Source: Desulfuromonas thiophila (GTDB lineage Bacteria; Desulfobacterota; Desulfuromonadia; Desulfuromonadales; Desulfuromonadaceae). Taken from it: a stretch of DNA of 64,000 nucleotides. Under the pieces are notes generated by a model, which worked only from the letters and a program-made list of their open reading frames with translations, ran no database searches and was not told the origin of the DNA. A program made the translations under genes and the position numbers. Positions 45,769 to 55,820 of this stretch are shown here, piece by piece (the first letter of the stretch is position 1; every line of letters begins with the position of its first letter). The DNA lies in the NCBI RefSeq assembly GCF_900101955.1, contig NZ_FNAQ01000013.1, forward strand, positions 1-64,000. The letters are read 5' to 3'.

Positions 45769-45800
45769 CTGGCGCCAGCCGATCGCCGGCGCCAGTTTTT
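45769..45800 (+). terminator. Hairpin with T run upstream of the porin gene
   Basis: CTGGCGCC/GGCGCCAG around an 11-base loop, followed by five T. It lies between divergent genes, so it may block readthrough from the left or belong to a leader. No other gene is seen in 45634-46006. Confidence 0.5.
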
Positions 45801-45871
45801 CAGGAGTTTACCCTGGGTTTGACCTGACGAAAAAACAGCCTCAGCTGATCTGATAACCCTGTTTTGTTTTC

Positions 45872-45900
45872 TTGACCAGAGCCGGCACAGTTGCTAGTTT
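45872..45900 (+). promoter_or_regulatory. Promoter of the porin-like gene
   Basis: TTGACC (45872-45877), 17 bases, TAGTTT (45895-45900). The transcript would have a leader of about 100 bases and an AGGAGG ribosome-binding site at 45993-45998. Confidence 0.55.
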
Positions 45901-46006
45901 CCGTCATTCAATGCGCGATTGCTGCCACCGGTCGCGCAGCTGGGTCTGTCGGCCCGTCACGGTTTCAATCCATCAACAGGGAAGAACGCAACAGGAGGAA
46001 CAAGGC

Positions 46007-47404
46007 ATGAATGCAGGCAGAATACTGATAACACTGCTGCTGGTCGTCGGTCTGAGCAGCCCGGCCCTGGCGGCCATCGATTTCTTCGGTACCGCCCGGG
46101 TACTGCCGACCTATTACAAGAATTTCGATTTCAATGACGATGCCAGCGACATGTTCGTGGTCAACGAGGGCGGTCTGGCCAAGGGCGAGCATCTGCGCGC
46201 CGAGTTGCGCCTGGGCTGGCAGGCCAAGGGTGACAAGTGGTCGGTGAAGATGATTACCGAAGCCGACGTCATTATGCAGAAGGACACGGCCGATCGCTCG
46301 TTCTATGCCGGTTCCGACAAGGGCGTCAACCCCAACACCGGCGGCGAATTCGGTATTGAGCGTGTCGAATTGCTGTATGCCTTCAGTCCGCTGGCGGAAC
46401 TGTAGACCGGCTGGGATATCCGCGCGCTCGATATCAAGACCGGTGGTCTGCTGTATGGCGACGACCATCCCTTCATCGGTTTCCGTGGCCAACTGGCACA
46501 GAACACCCGTTACGAACTGCTCTACCTGCCGATCCAGAACATGAGTGGCATCACCGGCGATCCCTTTGACAGTGACGAGATCAACGACTGGCGCGTCTAC
46601 AGCCTCAAGCTCAACCAGAAGATCGGTGCCTTCGAGCTGAGCCCGTTCTATGCCTACAGTGATAACGACAACCGTGAGACCACCGTGCATTACTATGGCG
46701 TGGAAGCCTACGGCAAGGTCGGCATCGTCAAGCCGTCGTTTGAGATCGTGCTGGCCGACGGTGATTTCGACAGCGGCAAGGACATTTCTTCCATGGCGGC
46801 CTTCGCCGGCCTGGAGCTGGAACTGAGCAAGGTTTTCAATCCCTATGTGGCGCTGCGTTACACCCAGGGTGATGACGATGCCAGCGACAACGATGTCGAG
46901 GGCTGGGTTGGCATTACCGATATCGGCCGCTTCACGCCGCTGATGGGCATGGATGGCGGCATCCTCAGCGAGGATATCGGCCAGAGCTATGGCGCCACCC
47001 TTTATTCCTATGCGCCGGAGCGGTCACCGCTGCGGGCTGGTTTGCCGACGGACAACTACGGCGGCATCAGCAATGGCGGTCGCGGCAACAACCCCGGCCA
47101 GCGCATCGTGGCGGTCGGCGCCCGTGGTGACCTGTCGGATTTTGTCGACAAGCTCAGCTATAAAACCCAGGTGTTCTTCATCTGGTACGACGAAACCGAC
47201 AACCTCAACAACAAAAAGAATCCGGCCAAGAAGGTCGATGATTATGCCGGTACCACCTTTGATCTGCAGCTGAGCTACGCACTGGATGAGCATTTCACCA
47301 TTGGCTATATTTTTGGCATCTTCCAGCCGGGTAGTGGCATCGAGGATCAGTTTGGTGACGATCCGGCTCTGACCAACTGTGTGAGCCTGGCCTGGACCTA
47401 CTGA
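46007..47404 (+). pseudogene. Outer-membrane beta-barrel protein with in-frame TAG
   Basis: ATG 46007 after AGGAGG starts a signal peptide (MNAGRILITLLLVVGLSSPALAA). The reading has TAG at 46403-46405 after LYAFSPLAEL, then continues in the same frame for 333 codons to a stop at 47404, ending in WTY. Alternating polar/aromatic strands (for example FELSPFYAYSD, NPYVALRYTQGDDD) and the terminal aromatic residue mark a porin/alginate-export-like barrel. One C-to-T change (CAG to TAG) would explain the stop. Without suppression the product is only 132 residues. Confidence 0.78.
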
Positions 47405-47457
47405 TCAACTGCTTGGGATCTGTTCCTTTAGATCTTTAGAAAATTGGCTAATGGCTG

Positions 47458-47500
47458 AAAGGCCCCGCTACGGTCCGGCAACGGTCATGGCGGGGCCTTT
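47458..47500 (+). terminator. Terminator of the porin-like gene
   Basis: AAAGGCCCCGC pairs with GCGGGGCCTTT around a 21-base loop, 53 bases after the stop. Confidence 0.75.
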
Positions 47501-47528
47501 GTCGATGGGCTGCCGAGGAGAGAACGGT

Positions 47529-48959
47529 ATGCGAAAGATCCTGATGTTTTTGTTCTTTTTTGTGCTGGTGGCGTCACTGGCCCTGGCCGCGGATTGGTCG
47601 CGCCTGGAACGGCGGCTGAATCTGTGGGATGGCGAGATGGATCTGGCCATCGCCGGTGAGCTGGATCTGTTTGGCGATGCGCGGCTGAGTTCTCTGGTTG
47701 ATCTGTTGCTGGAGCGGGGCTTTGCCCTGCTGCCGCCGGGCCAGACCAGTGAAGGGGGCCTGGTGTTGGAACAGCAGACGCTGGCCGGGGAGGAATTGCT
47801 GTTGCTGCGGCGGGCTCGCGATGGCGCGCTGCTGGCTCGTCAGCCGCTGTCGCCGCCGACCCTGACCGCCGCCACGCCCGTTACCACCGCATCCGTTCTG
47901 CCGCCTGTTGCCGCTGAGCCGGCTGCGGCCAGCGTGTTGCCAACCCGCAACCTGCTGCAGCCGACACCACTGATCGATCCGACCAGCGTGCTGCTGCCGC
48001 TGGCCGGCCAGCCCCGTGGCCTGGCTGTCTGGCCGGCCGCTGAAGGGGGGGTTGCCCTGTTTTTGCTGGAAGATGCCGGTCTGCGGCAGTGGTACTGCGA
48101 TGGCCGGCAATTGTCCGAAGTGGCTTTTTATCCGGCGCCGTTGAAGGTCAGTCGCGCCCTGTCGCTGGCCATTGGTGACAGCGACGGCGATGGCGTGCCC
48201 GAACTGGCGGCTGTCTGGCTGGAGGACGTGCGGGGGGTTTATCAGGGAACCAATTCGCAGGTACACGCCTGGCTGCTGCAGCCCCGCAAGGGCGAGCTGG
48301 TGGCGCTGAGCGACGATCTGGCCGGTTATCTGGCCTTTGACGGCACGTCCTGGTTGCGTCAGCAGCGGAGCGATTACCAATTGTTCGAACCCGTGGTGGA
48401 GGTGCTGGAACGGACTGCCGACGGGGTTCGAAGTGTCGGCCAGCGCCCCCTGACAGACTGGCTGTACGCCCGTTGTGATGGGCCGGCGCAGGGGCAGCAG
48501 GTTGTCTGGAACGCAACCGGCCGCCTGGAGGTACGGCAGCAGGGGAGCGCGCCGCGCCCATTGCTGCTCGATTTTGGTCTCCATCAGGGTGCGGCGGTAT
48601 TTGTCGCGCTGGAAACTCCTGAATATCGGAGCGGTTTTTCGCGGGATGACCAGGTGCTGGATCGGCGTTACCTGCTGCCGCGGCGGCTGCTGCCCATGGA
48701 TGGGGCTCTCTATAGCCTGATTCGGGGGCGCAGCAGTGGCCTGCCGCTGATCGGCAGCACCGCCGGACAGGATCGGTTGGTGCGCATTCGCAGCATGGGC
48801 GAGCAGCTGCAGGCCGATGAGCCTTTCGCCCCGGTTGATGCCTTTATTCTGGATTTTGCATTATTGCCGACGGCTTCCGGCTTGCAGGCGGTGTTGCTGC
48901 TGAACGAAAAGGAAGGCGGTCGGGGCAGCGCCTATCTGGCATTGCAGCGACAGCGTTGA
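47529..48959 (+). CDS. Exported FG-GAP/VCBS-like repeat protein
   Basis: 476 aa. Signal peptide MRKILMFLFFFVLVASLALA. Residues about 30-140 form an N-terminal region, then a Pro/Ala/Thr linker. The C-terminal half contains LAIGDSDGDGVPELAAVW, a calcium-binding FG-GAP-type loop, in a predicted beta propeller. Start ATG 47529 with GGAG upstream. It is probably periplasmic or surface-exposed; the function is unknown. Convergent with transketolase. Confidence 0.68.
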   Translation: MRKILMFLFFFVLVASLALAADWSRLERRLNLWDGEMDLAIAGELDLFGDARLSSLVDLLLERGFALLPPGQTSEGGLVLEQQTLAGEELLLLRRARDGALLARQPLSPPTLTAATPVTTASVLPPVAAEPAAASVLPTRNLLQPTPLIDPTSVLLPLAGQPRGLAVWPAAEGGVALFLLEDAGLRQWYCDGRQLSEVAFYPAPLKVSRALSLAIGDSDGDGVPELAAVWLEDVRGVYQGTNSQVHAWLLQPRKGELVALSDDLAGYLAFDGTSWLRQQRSDYQLFEPVVEVLERTADGVRSVGQRPLTDWLYARCDGPAQGQQVVWNATGRLEVRQQGSAPRPLLLDFGLHQGAAVFVALETPEYRSGFSRDDQVLDRRYLLPRRLLPMDGALYSLIRGRSSGLPLIGSTAGQDRLVRIRSMGEQLQADEPFAPVDAFILDFALLPTASGLQAVLLLNEKEGGRGSAYLALQRQR

Positions 48960-48987
48960 CGCGCGTTGCCAGTGATTGAAATGTCTG

Positions 48988-49029
48988 CCACGAAAAAAGG
49001 GTCAGCAGCTGCTGACCCTTTTTTCGTGG
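48988..49029. terminator. Perfectly palindromic bidirectional terminator
   Basis: The whole 42 bases are one perfect palindrome: CCACGAAAAAAGGGTCAGCAG and its complement. Both halves give a GC stem flanked by A/T runs, ending both converging genes. Confidence 0.93.
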
Positions 49030-49055
49030 CCGGGTGTCGCTCAACCCGGCGGATT

Positions 49056-51053
49056 TTAGCCGTTGGCCAGTAGCCGGCGTGCCTGCTCCAGCAGATTGTC
49101 GGCGGTAAAGCCGAATTGCTGCATCAGCAGGTTGCCGGGAGCGCTGGCGCCGAAGCCGGTCATGCCGACAACCGCGCCATCAAGGCCGACGTAGCGTTCC
49201 CAGCCGAAGGTGGCCGCCGCTTCGATGGCCAGCCGCTTGCGGCAGGCCGGCGGCAGAACCTCTTGCCGGTAGGCCACATCCTGCTGCTCGAACAGCTCCC
49301 ATGACGGCAGGGAGACGACACGGACGCCAATGCCCTCTTGCTGCAGCTGCTCACGGACAGCCAGGGCATGTTGCACCTCGGAGCCGCTGGCCAGCAGGAT
49401 CAGCTGCAGGGTGCCGTCCTCGCGGGCGAGGACGTAACCACCGCGTTGCAGGCCTTCAGCGGGCGCGTAGTGCTGCCGATCAAGAGTTGGCAGGTTCTGG
49501 CGGGTCAACACCAGTGCGGTGGGGCCGCGGCGGTTGAGCAGGGCCGCTTTCCAGGCCTGGGCGGTTTCGTTGGCGTCGCACGGGCGAATGACGGTGAGGT
49601 TGGGCACGCTGCGCAGACCGGCAATCTGCTCAATGGGCTGGTGGGTCGGGCCGTCTTCGCCGACACCGATGGAGTCGTGGGTGAAGACGTAGATCGGTGC
49701 GATCCCCATCAGCGCCGCCATGCGCATGGGCGGGCGCATGTAATCCGAAAAGATCAGGAAGGTGGCGCCGAACGGCAGCAGTCCCCTCGTGTGACACAGG
49801 CCGTTGAGGATCGAGCCCATGGCGTGCTCACGAATGCCGAAGTGGATGTTGCGGCCCGCCTCGTCGCTGCTGAATTCGGTTTGACCCTTGAGGTGGGTGT
49901 TGTTGGATGGCGCCAGATCGGCACTGCCTCCCAGCAGCAGCGGCAGGCCCTGGGCCAGGGCGTTGAGCACCTGACCGCTGGCGGAGCGGGTGGCGCTGCT
50001 GCCGCCGGCGGCGAAGGTCGGCAGCAAGGCATCGATCTCGGCGGCGGTGGGCAGCCGGTCCTGACACCAGGCCTGCAGGGCGCTGTTGCTGGCCGCTTTG
50101 GCGGCACAGTCGGCCTGCCATTGCTGTTCCAGCTCAACGCCGCGCTGCTTGATGGCGGCCAGGTGCTGGTAGACGGCTTGCGGTACCACAAAGCTCTGCT
50201 GCGGATCAAAACCCAGGGCCTGCTTGGTCAGGGCCAGTTCCTCCGAACCCAGCGGCGCGCCGTGGGCGGCCTCGCTGCCCTGTTTGTTGGGCGAACCCTG
50301 ACCGATATAGGTGCGGGTAATGATGAGTGAAGGCCGCGGGTCGCGCTTGGCGCGTTCAATGGCGGCGTCCACCTCGGCCAGATCCTCGCCGATCACCCGC
50401 TCGACATGCCAGCCGTAGGCCAGGTAGCGCGTGGCCACCTCTTCGCTGAAGGCCAGGCTGGTATCGCCTTCGATACTGATCTTGTTGTCGAGATAGAGGT
50501 AGATCAGATTGCCCAACCGCAGGTGGCCGGCCAGGGAGGCGGCCTCCGAGGCTACGCCTTCCATGATGTCGCCATCGGAGCAGAGGGCGTAGATGCGGTA
50601 AGCGAACAATTCCTGGTCGAGGCTGTCGGCCAGATAGCGGGCACCCATGGCCATGCCGGTGCCGACGGCAATGCCCTGCCCCAGGGGGCCGGTGGTGGTT
50701 TCCACACCCGGTGTGTGGCCGAATTCGGGATGCCCGGGGGTTCTGCTGCCAAGCTGGCGGAAATTTTTCAGATCCTCCAGGCTCAGGTCGTAGCCGCACA
50801 GATGCAGGGTGCTGTAGAGCAGCATGGAGGCATGGCCACAGGACAGGATGAAGCGGTCACGGCCCGGCCAGTCGGGATTGGCCGGATTGTGGCGCAGGTG
50901 GCGGCTGTAAAGCAGGTAGGCCAGCGGCGCGCCTTCCATGGGGGTGCCCGGATGGCCGGAGTTGGCCTGCTCCACGGCATCGGCGGACAGCAGGCGGATG
51001 GTATCGATGGCTTGGCGGGCGAGGACGGGATCGATGGGGCTGGTAACGGACAT
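49056..51053 (-). CDS. tkt: Transketolase
   Basis: 665 aa from ATG 51053 (AAGGAG upstream; a 17-codon in-frame extension lacks support). Thiamine-pyrophosphate site: [29 protein letters not shown] and the [22 protein letters not shown] loop; then [11 protein letters not shown] and [19 protein letters not shown] in the pyrimidine domain and a C-terminal transketolase domain. It transfers two-carbon units in the pentose phosphate pathway. Confidence 0.95.
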   Translation of the reverse strand: MSVTSPIDPVLARQAIDTIRLLSADAVEQANSGHPGTPMEGAPLAYLLYSRHLRHNPANPDWPGRDRFILSCGHASMLLYSTLHLCGYDLSLEDLKNFRQLGSRTPGHPEFGHTPGVETTTGPLGQGIAVGTGMAMGARYLADSLDQELFAYRIYALCSDGDIMEGVASEAASLAGHLRLGNLIYLYLDNKISIEGDTSLAFSEEVATRYLAYGWHVERVIGEDLAEVDAAIERAKRDPRPSLIITRTYIGQGSPNKQGSEAAHGAPLGSEELALTKQALGFDPQQSFVVPQAVYQHLAAIKQRGVELEQQWQADCAAKAASNSALQAWCQDRLPTAAEIDALLPTFAAGGSSATRSASGQVLNALAQGLPLLLGGSADLAPSNNTHLKGQTEFSSDEAGRNIHFGIREHAMGSILNGLCHTRGLLPFGATFLIFSDYMRPPMRMAALMGIAPIYVFTHDSIGVGEDGPTHQPIEQIAGLRSVPNLTVIRPCDANETAQAWKAALLNRRGPTALVLTRQNLPTLDRQHYAPAEGLQRGGYVLAREDGTLQLILLASGSEVQHALAVREQLQQEGIGVRVVSLPSWELFEQQDVAYRQEVLPPACRKRLAIEAAATFGWERYVGLDGAVVGMTGFGASAPGNLLMQQFGFTADNLLEQARRLLANG

Positions 51054-51219
51054 GTATGGGGCTCCTTTGCGGGACGGGCGGATGTAAAAGCGCGGCCAAT
51101 TCAAGCAGGAATGACCGTTTTTTGCAACCGTTTGTCGTCTGCGGCGGCCGCCCCGATGGGCGCGAGGCCACGGCCCGTCAGGGGGCCGCGGCCTCGCGCG
51201 GGCAGAGGAACCGGCAGGC

Positions 51220-52524
51220 TCAGGAAGCCAGGTACGCCTGGATACTTTCGGCGATGGTGTGGAAGATCTGGGTAAATTCCTGCTCGTCGCGTTCCAGCAG
51301 GGTGATACGGAAACCGCGCTCCGCCGTGGAGAAGGAGCTCAGTGGTACCACGCAGATGCCGGTGGCACCCAGCAGGTAGTAGACGAAGCGCTTGTCCAGC
51401 AAGGTGCCGGGAGCCGCCACCAGGCTTTCCACCAGGGCGCGCACCTCGGGATTGGCGATAGGCAGGCTTTGCTTGTCATTGAGCAGGTTGCGGTCGAAGG
51501 CCACGCTCATGTAAAAGGCGCCATTGGTGCGGTTGACCTTGATGCCCGGGACCTGCTTGAGGATGTCGTAAGCGATGTTCGAGCAGCGCTCGTAGCGTGC
51601 CGTGCGTTCCTTCAGGTAGACCGGATACTGCTCGTGGCTGAGGATCAGCGGAATGGCCTTCTGCGGCAGGGTGGTGGAGCAGACCTCGACCATCTTGGCG
51701 TCGAAAATCGACTGGATGTAACGCTTGAACATGGGGTCTTTGTCGCGGTTATACACCTCGATCCAGCCACACCGCGAGCCGGGCCAGGGCAGATCCTTGC
51801 TGATGCCCTTCATGGCGATGGCCGGCACGTCGCCGATCAGGTCGGAGATGGGTTTGGTCGATTCACCATTATAGATAATGTTGTGATAGATCTCGTCACA
51901 GATGATGAACAGGTCGTACTCCTTGGCGATCTTGATCATCTCCACCAGAACGCGCTCGGGATAGACCGCGCCGGTCGGGTTGTCGGGGTTGATGATTAGC
52001 AGGCCGCAGATGGCCGGATTGTACTTGACCGACAGGCGCAGATCGTCCAGGTCGGGGTACCAGTGATTGTCCGGGTCGAGCCGATAGGATACCGGCGCCT
52101 GACCGGCGTGCGCCGCTTCGCCGGAGGAATGGGTAGAATAGGTCGGCGAGGGGCCGATGACGCGGGCTTCACGCTTGAGAAAGCCGTAGACCTTCTGGAT
52201 GGCGTCGCCCAGGCCGTTGAAGAAAATGATATCTTCCGGCGTGATCTGGGCCTTGCCGCGGCGGTTGGTGCGCTCGGCCAAGAACTGGCGTGTTTCCAGC
52301 ACGCCCTTGGTGGCGCAGTAACCGTAGGAGCAGTCCTTCATGGCCAGATCGGCAACGATTTTTTTCATCCACTGGGGAATCCGTTCCCCCTTGGCGATGG
52401 GGTCGCCGATGTTCTCCATGTTGGTCTTGATGCCGAGTTGATTAAGCTTCTCGGCGATTTCAACGATGGCGCGGATTTCGTAGGTCAGCTCGCCGGCGCC
52501 GATGTGAACGATGTTGTTTCTCAT
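51220..52524 (-). CDS. Class I/II PLP-dependent aminotransferase
   Basis: 434 aa from ATG 52524 (AAGGA upstream). The fold-type I pattern is clear: [32 protein letters not shown], and [18 protein letters not shown] with the PLP-binding Lys of [12 protein letters not shown]. It lacks a specific signature for alanine, aspartate or aromatic substrates, so the substrate is open. It is preceded by a long leader with a terminator-like hairpin (52525-52810), suggesting attenuation. Confidence 0.85.
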   Translation of the reverse strand: MRNNIVHIGAGELTYEIRAIVEIAEKLNQLGIKTNMENIGDPIAKGERIPQWMKKIVADLAMKDCSYGYCATKGVLETRQFLAERTNRRGKAQITPEDIIFFNGLGDAIQKVYGFLKREARVIGPSPTYSTHSSGEAAHAGQAPVSYRLDPDNHWYPDLDDLRLSVKYNPAICGLLIINPDNPTGAVYPERVLVEMIKIAKEYDLFIICDEIYHNIIYNGESTKPISDLIGDVPAIAMKGISKDLPWPGSRCGWIEVYNRDKDPMFKRYIQSIFDAKMVEVCSTTLPQKAIPLILSHEQYPVYLKERTARYERCSNIAYDILKQVPGIKVNRTNGAFYMSVAFDRNLLNDKQSLPIANPEVRALVESLVAAPGTLLDKRFVYYLLGATGICVVPLSSFSTAERGFRITLLERDEQEFTQIFHTIAESIQAYLAS

Positions 52525-52810
52525 GGTGTCGATTCCTTGGGACAGAAGGGGGAAAGCGGTGCCGCCGGAATGGAAACGGCCAGGCAACGATGGAAAACAA
52601 AAAGAGCCACGGTGTCCGCCGTGGCCCTGCTGTGCACTGAGTAGGTCGAAGTTCAGTCCGGTCGGGAGAGACCGCAGGGCACAGCAGATCCGCCGCGCCG
52701 CGCTCGCGCTGCGGCGCCAGGATATCCAGATGCTGTGGCCGTACCGGAAAAGCTGTACATAAAGCCGGGTCTCCCAAGGTGTGGGGCCTGCCGGGTCTTG
52801 GTCTGGAACG
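52525..52810 (-). promoter_or_regulatory. Aminotransferase leader with terminator and antiterminator-like stem
   Basis: The 5' region on the minus strand is GC-rich and structured. CTGCTGTGC (near 52680) can pair with GCACAGCAG (near 52632). Just downstream, GCCACGG-CGGA-CACCGTGGC is a hairpin followed by TCTTTTTG, close to the coding start. This is the layout of a transcription attenuator. I do not match it to T-box or a known riboswitch. An in-frame upstream reading (about 104 codons) is not convincing as protein. Confidence 0.5.
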
Positions 52811-53189
52811 CGACAGTCAGCGATGGTGGTTAGCATGGCTGCCAGGAAATGTCAAACGTCAAATCGGAGACGCTGTCAGCAAGACCGGCCTGGCGGCAAG
52901 GAACGTATGTCGATTGTATACAGTATTCAGTCCGGAGAAAATTTTAAAAAAGTGTTTACTGGAATAAAGGCTAACGATTTCGACATGTTGACTAGAGTGG
53001 TGGGGATTGTCGAGAGGGTTTCCGAATAAAATCTTGACAAGGTTTGGGCATTCCGATAGAAAATACAAGATTTTTTGCGTACTGTTCACAAGGACGCGAA
53101 AAAATGACAGATTCGACGGGCCGTGAGCGTGCGATTGCACAGTTGTCGGGCGTGGCGGCGAAATTCCCCTGAGGGAGGCAAAGAGAGGC
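52811..53189 (+). promoter_or_regulatory. nuo promoter region
   Basis: TTGACA (53034-53039), 17 bases, TAGAAA (53057-53062) gives a strong sigma-70 promoter. The remaining bases are AT-rich and hold no recognised gene. Together with the leader on the left, this region separates the aminotransferase and nuoA, which diverge. Confidence 0.72.
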
Positions 53190-53582
53190 ATGGCCGAACA
53201 GTATCTGGTCAACTACACCTATGTGGCGGTCTTTCTGGCCGTCGGCATTGCCTGCGGCCTGGGGCCGCTGGTGATCTCGCGGCTGTTGGCGCCGCGCATC
53301 CTGTATCGCAAGACCCTTGATCCGTACGAGTGCGGTATGGATCCCTATGGGTCGGCGTGGAATATCCGCTTTGATATTTCCTATTATCTCTATGCGTTGA
53401 TCTTCCTCGCTTTCGATGTCGATGTTCTCTACCTGTTTCCGGTGGCGACGGCCTTCGACACGGTGTCGGCTGTGCGGGGTATTTCGGAACTGGTGATTTT
53501 TGTGGGTATTTTGTCTCTGGCGATCGTCTATGCCTGGGTCAAGGGAGTTTTCACGTGGCCGAACAAAAGAAAAGTCTGCTAA
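53190..53582 (+). CDS. nuoA: NADH-quinone oxidoreductase subunit A
   Basis: 130 aa, three membrane helices. [39 protein letters not shown] is the family signature. First gene of the nuo cluster; overlaps nuoB by 28 bases. The start ATG at 53190 has GAGGCAAAGAGAGG upstream. Confidence 0.94.
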   Translation: MAEQYLVNYTYVAVFLAVGIACGLGPLVISRLLAPRILYRKTLDPYECGMDPYGSAWNIRFDISYYLYALIFLAFDVDVLYLFPVATAFDTVSAVRGISELVIFVGILSLAIVYAWVKGVFTWPNKRKVC

Positions 53583-54148
53583 GGGTTCACTCCTACACCA
53601 AGGAGTGTCAGGAGCGTTACGTCAAGGGGGCGGGTGACAGCACGCTGGTGGCTGATCCCGGGGCTTTGATCCAGTTGGAGCTGGCAGACAAGATTCTCAA
53701 TCTGTGTCGGGCCAACTCATTGTGGCCGATGACCTTCGGTCTGGCCTGTTGCGCCATTGAGATGATGTGCTCCGGCATGGCGCGCTTTGACATCTCCCGC
53801 TACGGCGCCGAGGTGTTTCGGCCGTCGCCGCGTCAGTCCGACCTGATGATTGTCGCCGGCACGGTCAATCGCAAGATGGCTCCGGCGGTGGTGACGCTTT
53901 ATGAGCAGATGCCGGCGCCGCGCTATGTCATCGCGCTGGGCAACTGTGCCATTTCCGGTGGCCCGTTTGCCGTTGAGGCCAATTATGACGTGGTCCTTGG
54001 GGTCGATCAGCTGATACCCGTCGATATCTATGTGCCCGGTTGTCCGCCGCGCCCCGAAGCCCTGATCGAGGGCATCTTCCAGTTGCAGGAGAAGATAACC
54101 GGTGTGCGTCATCCGTTCCCGCAGAACCGCATGCCGAAGGGAGCCTGA
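53555..54148 (+). CDS. nuoB: NADH-quinone oxidoreductase subunit B
   Basis: 197 aa from GTG 53555. [11 protein letters not shown] carries two of the N2 4Fe-4S cluster Cys and [16 protein letters not shown] the last. It lies at the quinone site of the peripheral arm. It overlaps nuoA, so coupled translation is likely. Confidence 0.95.
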   Translation: MAEQKKSLLRVHSYTKECQERYVKGAGDSTLVADPGALIQLELADKILNLCRANSLWPMTFGLACCAIEMMCSGMARFDISRYGAEVFRPSPRQSDLMIVAGTVNRKMAPAVVTLYEQMPAPRYVIALGNCAISGGPFAVEANYDVVLGVDQLIPVDIYVPGCPPRPEALIEGIFQLQEKITGVRHPFPQNRMPKGA

Positions 54149-54153
54149 TCGCC

Positions 54154-54672
54154 ATGGACAGCAAACAGATGCAACAGAAATGGCAGGCTCTCGGCGCCAC
54201 CGTGGAGCCGGTTGACTATGCCGTCAGCGGTTATGATTTCAGTGTTGGTCTGAGCGGTGAGAACCTGCGGGCCTTTGCTGAGCTGATGCTGCGCGAGGGT
54301 TTCTATCTGGTCGATCTGATGGCGGTTCATGTCAAGCCGGCCGTTGAGGTGGTCTACCAGTTTGCCCACACCGGGGGGCAGCGCTGTCGCGTGCTGGCGC
54401 GCGCCTTTGTCGCCGCCGATGGCGCCCTGCCGACAATCTGCGATATTTTCCATGGGGCCAACTGGCATGAACGTGAGACACGAGACTTTCATGGCGTTGT
54501 GTTCAGTGGTCATCCCAATCTGCAGCCGCTGATCCTGCCCGAGGAGGATGTCGACCTCAAGCCGCTGCTCAAGGACGAGAAGATCCTCAAGGATGTCGCC
54601 GCCATCCGGCGCCAACCGCCCGAGGCCCCGGCGGCAGCCCCTAAAGCCGCTGAACCTGAAGCCGCGAACTAG
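54154..54672 (+). CDS. nuoC: NADH-quinone oxidoreductase subunit C
   Basis: 172 aa from ATG 54154 (AAGGGAG upstream). DIFHGANWHERETRDFHGVVFSGHPNLQPLILPED is the family C-terminal motif. Separate from nuoD, unlike the fused nuoCD of enterics. The tail (Pro/Ala-rich) is short. Confidence 0.93.
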   Translation: MDSKQMQQKWQALGATVEPVDYAVSGYDFSVGLSGENLRAFAELMLREGFYLVDLMAVHVKPAVEVVYQFAHTGGQRCRVLARAFVAADGALPTICDIFHGANWHERETRDFHGVVFSGHPNLQPLILPEEDVDLKPLLKDEKILKDVAAIRRQPPEAPAAAPKAAEPEAAN

Positions 54673-54693
54673 TCCGGAGCTGAGCTGATTGCC

Positions 54694-55815
54694 ATGAATA
54701 CTGACGTTTTGCAAGACGAAAGACATCACCGGTTCATTCTGAACATGGGGCCGCAGCATCCGAGTACTCACGGGGTGTTGCGTGTGCTGCTGGAGATGGA
54801 AGGTGAATATGTCACCGAACTTGAGCCGGTGCTGGGGTATGGGCATCGTTGCCATGAGAAGATTGCTGAGTACAAGCCGGCAAAATCGTTCATGCCCAAT
54901 ACAGCGCGGATGGACTACCTTGGCGCGCTGATCTACAACCACGGCTACGCGCAGTTGCTTGAGCGCGCGGCCGGTATTGAGGTGCCGCGGCGGGCGGAGT
55001 TCATTCGCGTCATTGTCAGCGAACTCAACCGGGTACAGAGTCACCTGCTGTGGTTGGGCGCCTATCTGCTCGACCTTGGTGCCTTTACCCCGATCATGTA
55101 CAGCTTCGATGATCGCGAGCAGATCCTCGATATTCTCGAGGATATTACCGGTTCGCGTCTGACCTACTGTTACATGCGGGTCGGTGGGGTGTGTAAAGAT
55201 ATTGATGACAAGTTTGTCAGCCGTACCCGCGCCTTTATCGATCGGCTGCGTAGCCGCTACCCGATTTATGAAGAACTCGTCAATGGCAATATCATCCTGC
55301 AGAAGCGTCTGAAAGAGGTCGGTGATTACACACCGGAACTCTGCGCCCGCTACGGCGTCACCGGCCCTCTGTTGCGGGGTACCGGTGTTGCCTATGACCT
55401 GCGCCGGGCCGAGCCGTATTCGATCTATCCCGAGTTCGATTTCGAGATTCCGACGGAAACCCGTGGAGATTCCTGGGCGTCATACAATGTGCGCTACCGC
55501 GAAATCGAGCAGAGCCTGCGCATTATCGAGCAGGCCCTCGATAAGCTGCCGGAAGGTGAGTTTCTGGCGGCCAAGGTGCCCAAAAAGCTCAAACTGCCGG
55601 CCGGTGACTACAACTCATCTGTCGAGGCACCGCGCGGCGAACTGTCCTATTACCTGGTGTCCGATGGCAGTGACGTGCCCTATCGACTCAAGGTGCGCAC
55701 CCCTTCGTATTCCAACCTCAGTGTCGTTCCCGAGATGTGCCAGGGCATGTTGATTGCCGACGTGGTGACGTCCATGGGAGCGCTCGACCTCGTTATCCCC
55801 GAGATTGACAGGTAG
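54694..55815 (+). CDS. nuoD: NADH-quinone oxidoreductase subunit D
   Basis: 373 aa. NMGPQHPSTHGVLRVLLEMEGE is the N-terminal motif; MPNTARMDYLGALIYNHGYA and the C-terminal EAPRGELSYYLVSDG also match. Forms the quinone pocket with NuoB. Confidence 0.95.
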   Translation: MNTDVLQDERHHRFILNMGPQHPSTHGVLRVLLEMEGEYVTELEPVLGYGHRCHEKIAEYKPAKSFMPNTARMDYLGALIYNHGYAQLLERAAGIEVPRRAEFIRVIVSELNRVQSHLLWLGAYLLDLGAFTPIMYSFDDREQILDILEDITGSRLTYCYMRVGGVCKDIDDKFVSRTRAFIDRLRSRYPIYEELVNGNIILQKRLKEVGDYTPELCARYGVTGPLLRGTGVAYDLRRAEPYSIYPEFDFEIPTETRGDSWASYNVRYREIEQSLRIIEQALDKLPEGEFLAAKVPKKLKLPAGDYNSSVEAPRGELSYYLVSDGSDVPYRLKVRTPSYSNLSVVPEMCQGMLIADVVTSMGALDLVIPEIDR

Positions 55816-55820
55816 TGCAT

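Noticed and set aside
46403-46405. Pyrrolysine at the TAG in the porin-like gene
   Set aside because: No PYLIS-like hairpin was noted, and surface barrels are not known pyrrolysine proteins; CAG to TAG or a sequence error is simpler.
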